A DNA stretch of 64,000 nucleotides from Bacteroidota bacterium (lineage in GTDB: Bacteria > Bacteroidota > Bacteroidia > Chitinophagales > Saprospiraceae). Below the pieces are notes generated by a model that was not told the DNA's origin, did not search any database, and saw only the letters and a program-made list of their open reading frames with translations. Shown here piece after piece: positions 59,301 through 64,000 of the stretch. A program made the translations under genes and the position numbers. The number at the start of each line of letters is the position of its first letter. The stretch's first letter is position 1. The stretch lies in the NCBI GenBank assembly GCA_016124585.1, contig WGNL01000020.1, forward strand, positions 1-64,000, written 5' to 3'.

Positions 59301-61022
59301 ATGCAAGACGAAAAAAAACTACGAAGCCAGCAGTGGTTTGGCGGCGACGATAAAATGGGCTTTGTCCACCGCTCCTGGATGCGCAACCAAGGTTATCCCG
59401 ACGACCTCTTCCGTGGGCGGCCTGTGATCGGTATTTGTAACACTTGGTCGGAACTGACACCCTGCAACGGCCACTTGCGGGAGTTTGCCGAAATCGTCAA
59501 AAAAGGCGTGCTCGAAGCAGGTGGTTTCCCGTTGGAATTCCCTGTCATGTCGCTCGGCGAAACCATCATGCGTCCCACCACCATGCTCTTCCGAAACCTC
59601 GCCAGCATGGACGTGGAGGAGAGCATTCGGGCTAATCCCCTCGACGGCATCGTGCTCCTCACGGGTTGTGACAAAACTACTCCTAGCACCGTGATGGGTG
59701 CTTGCAGCGTAGATCTACCAACCATCATTGTGCCCGGTGGCCCCATGCTGAACGGCAAATATCGCGGTAGTGAGGTCGGCTCCGGTTCATTCAATTGGAT
59801 GATTAAAGAAAAGCAAAAAACGGGTGTCATGACCACTGCTGACATCACGGAAATGGAAGCCTGCGTTGCCCGTAGCGCAGGGCATTGCAATACGATGGGC
59901 ACTGCCTCGACGATGGCCACGATGGTCGAAGCACTGGGACTCACCCTGCCCGGTGCATCGGCCATTCCCGCAGTGGATGCAAGGAAAAAAACGATGGCTT
60001 GGCTCTCCGGTCGCCGCATTGTCGAAATGGTGAAAGCCGATTTGACGCTCTCCAAAATACTGACCCGACAGGCTTTTGAAAATGCCATCGTGGTCAATGC
60101 AGCAGTGGGTGGTTCTACCAATCTCATCATCCACCTGCTGGCCATTGCAGGGCGCATCGGCGTGGATTTGACACTGGAAGATTTTGATAAAATCGGAAGT
60201 AAAATCCCCTTGCTCGTCAACCTTACGCCCTCCGGCAAATACCTGATGGAGGACTATTATTACGCGGGTGGCTTGCCAGTCGTTTTGAAAGAACTGAAGG
60301 AATTACTTCATGCCCACGCCATCACCGCCAACGGTAAAACAATCGGCGAAAACTGCGATGCTGCCGAATGCTTCAATCGGGAAGTGATTTTCACACTCGC
60401 CGAACCAGTCAAACCGGAGGCAGGCATCGCCGTACTGAAAGGCAACCTCTGTGAAAACGGTGCCGTCATCAAACCCTCTGCTGCTACGCCCCAGCTGATG
60501 AAACACCGCGGAATAGCGGTCGTTTTTGAAACGATGGAGGATTACCATGCCCGTATTGACGACCCAACTCTTGATATTGATGAAAATAGCGTCATCGTGC
60601 TGAAAGGAGTCGGCCCGAAAGGCTACCCCGGCATGCCGGAAGTCGGCAACGTGGATTTACCTGAAAAGCTTATACTAAAAGGTGTAAAAGATATGGTGCG
60701 CATCTCAGATGGTCGTATGAGCGGTACGGCCTACGGCACGGTGGTACTGCACGTCTCGCCGGAGTCGGCTATCGGCGGCACCCTGGCTTTGGTGGAAAAT
60801 GGGGATTTCATCGAATTGGATGTGGAGGCCCGCCGCCTTCACCTTGATGTTTCTGAAGAAATATTGCGCCAGCGAAAAGCTGCCTGGCAGCCACCAGAAC
60901 CATTGGCCACCCGTGGCTACGTCCGACTTTACATCGACCATGTGGAGCAGGCAGATAAAGGAGCGGATTTAGATGTGTTGGTTGGTAAATCTGGCTCAGA
61001 GGTAGCTAGGGATTTGCATTAG
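59301..61022 (+). CDS. IlvD/Edd family aldonate dehydratase
   Basis: The 573-residue product has the three cluster cysteines of this family: Cys55 (ELTPCNGHL), Cys123 (TGCDKTTPSTVMGAC) and Cys196 (RSAGHCNTMGTAST), which hold a [2Fe-2S] cluster in sugar-acid dehydratases. MSGTAYGTVVLHVSPESA near the C-terminus is the substrate-site segment. It removes water from a sugar acid to give a 2-keto-3-deoxy acid. Its partners, a 2-keto-3-deoxy-pentonate dehydratase and a 2-oxoglutarate-semialdehyde dehydrogenase, argue for D-xylonate or L-arabinonate rather than branched-chain amino-acid synthesis. It is the first gene of the operon. Confidence 0.9.
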   Translation: MQDEKKLRSQQWFGGDDKMGFVHRSWMRNQGYPDDLFRGRPVIGICNTWSELTPCNGHLREFAEIVKKGVLEAGGFPLEFPVMSLGETIMRPTTMLFRNLASMDVEESIRANPLDGIVLLTGCDKTTPSTVMGACSVDLPTIIVPGGPMLNGKYRGSEVGSGSFNWMIKEKQKTGVMTTADITEMEACVARSAGHCNTMGTASTMATMVEALGLTLPGASAIPAVDARKKTMAWLSGRRIVEMVKADLTLSKILTRQAFENAIVVNAAVGGSTNLIIHLLAIAGRIGVDLTLEDFDKIGSKIPLLVNLTPSGKYLMEDYYYAGGLPVVLKELKELLHAHAITANGKTIGENCDAAECFNREVIFTLAEPVKPEAGIAVLKGNLCENGAVIKPSAATPQLMKHRGIAVVFETMEDYHARIDDPTLDIDENSVIVLKGVGPKGYPGMPEVGNVDLPEKLILKGVKDMVRISDGRMSGTAYGTVVLHVSPESAIGGTLALVENGDFIELDVEARRLHLDVSEEILRQRKAAWQPPEPLATRGYVRLYIDHVEQADKGADLDVLVGKSGSEVARDLH

Positions 61023-61064
61023 TGAAAGGATTTTTCATTTCTTGCGCCAGACTTTAATTAATAA

Positions 61065-62393
61065 ATGGTAATATTTTATCTCCTTCTCAGTGTTGCACTC
61101 ATCGTTTTGTTGACGGTGAAATGGAAAGTTCATCCCTTCATTGCACTGTTCATGGTTGCAATTTTTTATGGGTTTTGTGTAGGCATGCCCACGAATGACA
61201 TTCTTGATTCCATCAATACTGGCTTTGGAGGTACTTTGGGAAAAATTGGCTTGCTCATCGTGTTTGGTTCCATTATCGGGGCATTTTTGGAGAACTCCGG
61301 TGGTGCATATTCGCTGGCGGAAAGCGTACTGAAAATCATTGGTAAGAAGCGGGTGCCTACGGCAATGGGCATCCTTGGCTACTTTGTTTCCATTCCTGTT
61401 TTTGCTGATAGTGGCTTCATTCTGCTGTCGCCCCTCGGCAAGAGTTTGTCAAAAAAAGCGGGCATCACCCTCGCTGCTTCTGCTTGTGCGCTGGCACTCG
61501 GCTTGACGGCTACCCATACCATGGTGCCTCCCACACCAGGGCCAATAGCTGCGGCGGGCATTTTAAATGCAGACTTGGGGCTAGTACTGGCTTTGGGTAT
61601 TCCACTCAGCGCCTTGGCCCTCATTCCAGGGTTGATTTTTGCCAATCGATACGCTTCCAAAATCTGGATTGACCCCAACCCACAAATGAGCGAAGCTGAT
61701 ATTGCGGAGCGGTTGCAAACTGCCCCCAATGCTGTAAAAGCCTGCCTACCAGTGGTAGTTCCCATATTATTAATCGTGCTAAAATCCGTTTTTGCATCGA
61801 AGGCAGAATTGGACTCCAACCTGCTGAAAGTGATAGGATTCATCGGCGAGCCAGTGGTTGCCCTACTCATCGGGATGTTCCTGTCATTTTTCTTGCCCAA
61901 AAACTTTGACCGTGAAATGCTCTCCACCACGGGCTGGGTCGGACAAGCACTGAGCAATGCGGCTTCCATCATTTTGATAACGGGTGCCGGGGGCATCTTT
62001 GGGAAAATTTTACAGAATTCAGGTATCGCCGATGTGCTGGGAACGGCACTTTCAGGCGTGAACCTCAGCATTTGGCTGCCGTTCCTGTTGGCTGCTTCCA
62101 TCAAGACAGCCCAAGGCTCGTCCACGGTGGCGCTGATTACGGCTGCATCACTGATGACGCCGCTGATGGTTTCGCAAGGTTTTGATACTGAAATTGAAAA
62201 AGCAATGGTGGTGTTGGCAATCGGTGCAGGTTCCTCGGTGGTCTCTCATGCCAACGACAGTTTTTTTTGGGTGGCCACGCAGTTGTCGGGGATGGACGTT
62301 AAAACGGGGTATCGACTTCAGAGCCTTGGCACTTTCATCATTGGCACCTCGGCGGCGCTCATCCTGTTCCTCACCTATTTGATAATCAACTAA
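61065..62393 (+). CDS. GntP family gluconate/aldonate permease
   Basis: The 442-residue product is a GntP/ArsB-like secondary transporter with about 12-14 transmembrane helices and the family's [31 protein letters not shown] and [14 protein letters not shown] segments. It is typical in length for gluconate-proton symporters. In this operon it should import an aldonate such as xylonate or arabinonate for the dehydratase encoded 42 bases upstream. Confidence 0.93.
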   Translation: MVIFYLLLSVALIVLLTVKWKVHPFIALFMVAIFYGFCVGMPTNDILDSINTGFGGTLGKIGLLIVFGSIIGAFLENSGGAYSLAESVLKIIGKKRVPTAMGILGYFVSIPVFADSGFILLSPLGKSLSKKAGITLAASACALALGLTATHTMVPPTPGPIAAAGILNADLGLVLALGIPLSALALIPGLIFANRYASKIWIDPNPQMSEADIAERLQTAPNAVKACLPVVVPILLIVLKSVFASKAELDSNLLKVIGFIGEPVVALLIGMFLSFFLPKNFDREMLSTTGWVGQALSNAASIILITGAGGIFGKILQNSGIADVLGTALSGVNLSIWLPFLLAASIKTAQGSSTVALITAASLMTPLMVSQGFDTEIEKAMVVLAIGAGSSVVSHANDSFFWVATQLSGMDVKTGYRLQSLGTFIIGTSAALILFLTYLIIN

Positions 62394-62398
62394 AATTC

Positions 62399-63235
62399 AT
62401 GAAACTGTACAGAACGACGGCTGGAGTACTGGTCGAAAAAAACAAAAACTACTATCTGCTGGAAAACTATGTCTGGGATCGTTTCATCAACGATGACAAT
62501 CTTTTTGCGAAGCTAAAGGGCATCATTAAAGTCATGGAACCAACGGAAAATGGCTTGGAATTAATGAAAGGAAAATTGTTGGCGCCCATTCAAGGCCAAG
62601 AAATTTGGGCAAGTGGCGTCACTTATTTCAACAGCAAACTCGCCCGTCAGGAAGAGTCAGAAGCAGCTGGTGGGGGCGACTTTTACGCCAGGGTGTATGT
62701 CGCCGATCGCCCAGAACTGTTCTTCAAAGCCACGGCACACCGTTGCGTGGGTGCTGGGGAACAGGTACGCATCCGGAAAGACTCGACATGGAACGTTCCA
62801 GAACCAGAGCTGACACTGCTCATCACTTCCAGCGGCAAAATAGTTGGCTACACCATTGGCAACGACATGAGTTCCCGCAGCATCGAGGGCGAAAACCCTT
62901 TGTATTTGCCGCAGGCGAAAACCTATGATGGTTGCGCTGCTATCGGCCCAGGTATTTATGTGAGTGAATGGGATTTGCCAGAAACCATTGAAATTCAATT
63001 GGTTATAAACCGGAATGGCGATACGGTTTTCGAAGGACAAACTAATTTGGGGCAAATGAAACGAAAACTTTCAGAGCTGGCAGCGTGGCTTGTCCGGGAG
63101 CTTTCCTTCCCCAATGGCTGCTTCTTGATGACAGGCACGGGCATCATCCCGCCCAAGGAGTTTACCCTCGAATCAGGTGATGAAATCCGCATCACGATTG
63201 AGCCAATAGGTACATTGGTGAATGTTGTAGCATAA
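62399..63235 (+). CDS. FAH-family 2-keto-3-deoxy-pentonate dehydratase (KdaD type)
   Basis: The 278-residue product is a fumarylacetoacetate-hydrolase fold protein, with metal ligands Glu135, Glu137 (in [11 protein letters not shown]) and Asp156 (in GNDMSSRS). Their spacing is that of the 2-keto-3-deoxy-arabinonate dehydratase of Sulfolobus. That enzyme turns the 2-keto-3-deoxy acid into 2-oxoglutarate semialdehyde. A general FAH-type hydrolase is the alternative, but the dehydratase before it and the dehydrogenase after it make this role likely. It starts 5 bases after the permease stop. Confidence 0.85.
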   Translation: MKLYRTTAGVLVEKNKNYYLLENYVWDRFINDDNLFAKLKGIIKVMEPTENGLELMKGKLLAPIQGQEIWASGVTYFNSKLARQEESEAAGGGDFYARVYVADRPELFFKATAHRCVGAGEQVRIRKDSTWNVPEPELTLLITSSGKIVGYTIGNDMSSRSIEGENPLYLPQAKTYDGCAAIGPGIYVSEWDLPETIEIQLVINRNGDTVFEGQTNLGQMKRKLSELAAWLVRELSFPNGCFLMTGTGIIPPKEFTLESGDEIRITIEPIGTLVNVVA

Positions 63236-63279
63236 ATTGAAGGCTGCCAAAACTTTGGCATCATAAACTAGGAGTGGAC

Positions 63280-64000
63280 ATGAATTTAACCGGACAAAAC
63301 TTCATTGGAAAAACCCTCAGCACTGCTGGGAACATTATTTTCCATGCCATCAACCCAGCCAATGGCGAGATATTGCAACCTGCCTACCATGAAGCCACTG
63401 CTAAGGAAGTGGATGCCGCCGTTCAAAAAGCGGCGGATGCTTTTCAGTTGTATTGTCAAAAAAATAGCGTTGAAAAAGCTGTTTTTCTGGAAACGATTGC
63501 CGAAGAAATCATGGCACTTGGTGATGAACTTGGCGACCGTTATTGCACAGAATCGGCATTGCCGAAGGGACGTTTTGAGGGTGAACGGGGGCGGACAGTG
63601 TTCCAGCTTCGGTTGTTCGCACAGTTGTTGAGGGATGGCTCTTGGGTAGATGCACGCATCGATACTGCCCTACCCGACCGACAGCCACTACCTCGCCCCG
63701 ATTTGAGGAGCATGCAACGGCCGATTGGCCCAGTCGGAGTTTTCGGGGCAAGCAATTTCCCACTGGCTTTCTCGGTAGCAGGTGGCGACACAGCCTCTGC
63801 ATTAGCTGCTGGTTGCACTGTGGTGGTTAAAGCACATCCGGCGCACCCTGGTACGTGTGAAATGATAGGCACGGCAATATTGGCGGCGGCTGAAAAATCG
63901 GGCATGCCCGATGGGGTTTTCAGCATGGTGCAAGGCACATCGACTGCGGTGGGCATGGTGATTGTGCAGCACCCCGGCATCAAAGCTATCGGATTTACCG
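63280..64000 (+). CDS. Aldehyde dehydrogenase, 2-oxoglutarate-semialdehyde type (3'-truncated)
   Basis: The frame starts at ATG 63280, 6 bases after a good Shine-Dalgarno-like GGAG, and runs off the window end after 240 codons. It begins MNLTGQNFIGKTLSTAGN, and residues about 25-60 hold the FHAINPANGEILQPAYHEAT segment of the NADP-dependent 2,5-dioxovalerate (2-oxoglutarate semialdehyde) dehydrogenases. The nucleotide-binding part (RPIGPVGVFGASNFPLAFSV, then VVVKAHPAHPG) is present; the catalytic Cys lies beyond the window. It should finish the route to 2-oxoglutarate. Confidence 0.88.
   Translation, partial: MNLTGQNFIGKTLSTAGNIIFHAINPANGEILQPAYHEATAKEVDAAVQKAADAFQLYCQKNSVEKAVFLETIAEEIMALGDELGDRYCTESALPKGRFEGERGRTVFQLRLFAQLLRDGSWVDARIDTALPDRQPLPRPDLRSMQRPIGPVGVFGASNFPLAFSVAGGDTASALAAGCTVVVKAHPAHPGTCEMIGTAILAAAEKSGMPDGVFSMVQGTSTAVGMVIVQHPGIKAIGFT

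Overview
The window looks like chromosomal DNA of a member of the Bacteroidota. The evidence is type IX secretion (T9SS) C-terminal sorting domains, SusC/SusD pairs, DUF4249 next to a TonB receptor, many SPII lipoproteins, few Shine-Dalgarno sites and medium G+C. A Saprospiria-like lineage is possible but is only an impression. No rRNA, tRNA, CRISPR array or intact insertion sequence was seen.

Layout. 1-8.0 kb: secreted proteins (a repeat adhesin cut by the window edge, a membrane-anchored coiled-coil protein, an M36 metalloprotease and a small T9SS protein), separated by strong terminators. 8.5-14.8 kb: a tightly overlapping minus-strand operon of a YncE-like propeller, a TolC-like protein, an HlyD-like adaptor and an RND pump. 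14.9-24.0 kb: a cell-envelope cluster around an ECF sigma factor, with PepSY-like lipoproteins, DUF4249, a TonB receptor, a small ORF, an unusual membrane-anchor/beta-barrel protein, a PAP2 phosphatase and a barrel with an acidic loop. Five transcription units here carry the same GCAACC-N16-CGTG element with invariant spacing, which has the form of an ECF promoter; one lies before the sigma gene itself.

24.2-50.2 kb: a glycan-utilisation region. A minus-strand run from a GntR/UTRA regulator through SusC, SusD, ROK kinase, mannose-6-phosphate isomerase, sugar MFS porter, GH92 alpha-mannosidase and a VCBS/UnbV lipoprotein suggests use of mannose-rich glycans. Upstream lie a sialate O-acetylesterase, three related propeller lipoproteins, and a four-gene operon (UxuA-like dehydratase, DUF4432 aldose-epimerase-like protein, SMP-30 lactonase, SDR dehydrogenase) that could oxidise a free sugar such as mannose to a 2-keto-3-deoxy acid. 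A palindrome with core TGTTTAAACA, fitting the HutC-type GntR operator consensus, lies at the gntR start and, exactly or degenerately, in the two divergent promoter regions of these genes.

50.9-59.1 kb: a periplasmic sugar-oxidation group (GMC oxidoreductase, Tat-exported subunit-3-like protein, Tat-exported Gfo/Idh/MocA oxidoreductase, DUF1080 3-keto-glycoside hydrolase-like protein, serine hydrolase, TolB-like propeller) interrupted by a KilA-N gene. 59.3-64.0 kb: a plus-strand operon for non-phosphorylative aldonate breakdown (IlvD/Edd dehydratase, GntP permease, FAH-family 2-keto-3-deoxy-pentonate dehydratase, 2-oxoglutarate-semialdehyde dehydrogenase cut by the window end), i.e. a Weimberg-type route to 2-oxoglutarate.

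A further theme is large inverted repeats of several sequence families placed between co-directional genes, some built from repeated TGTTGGC/TATTGGC words.
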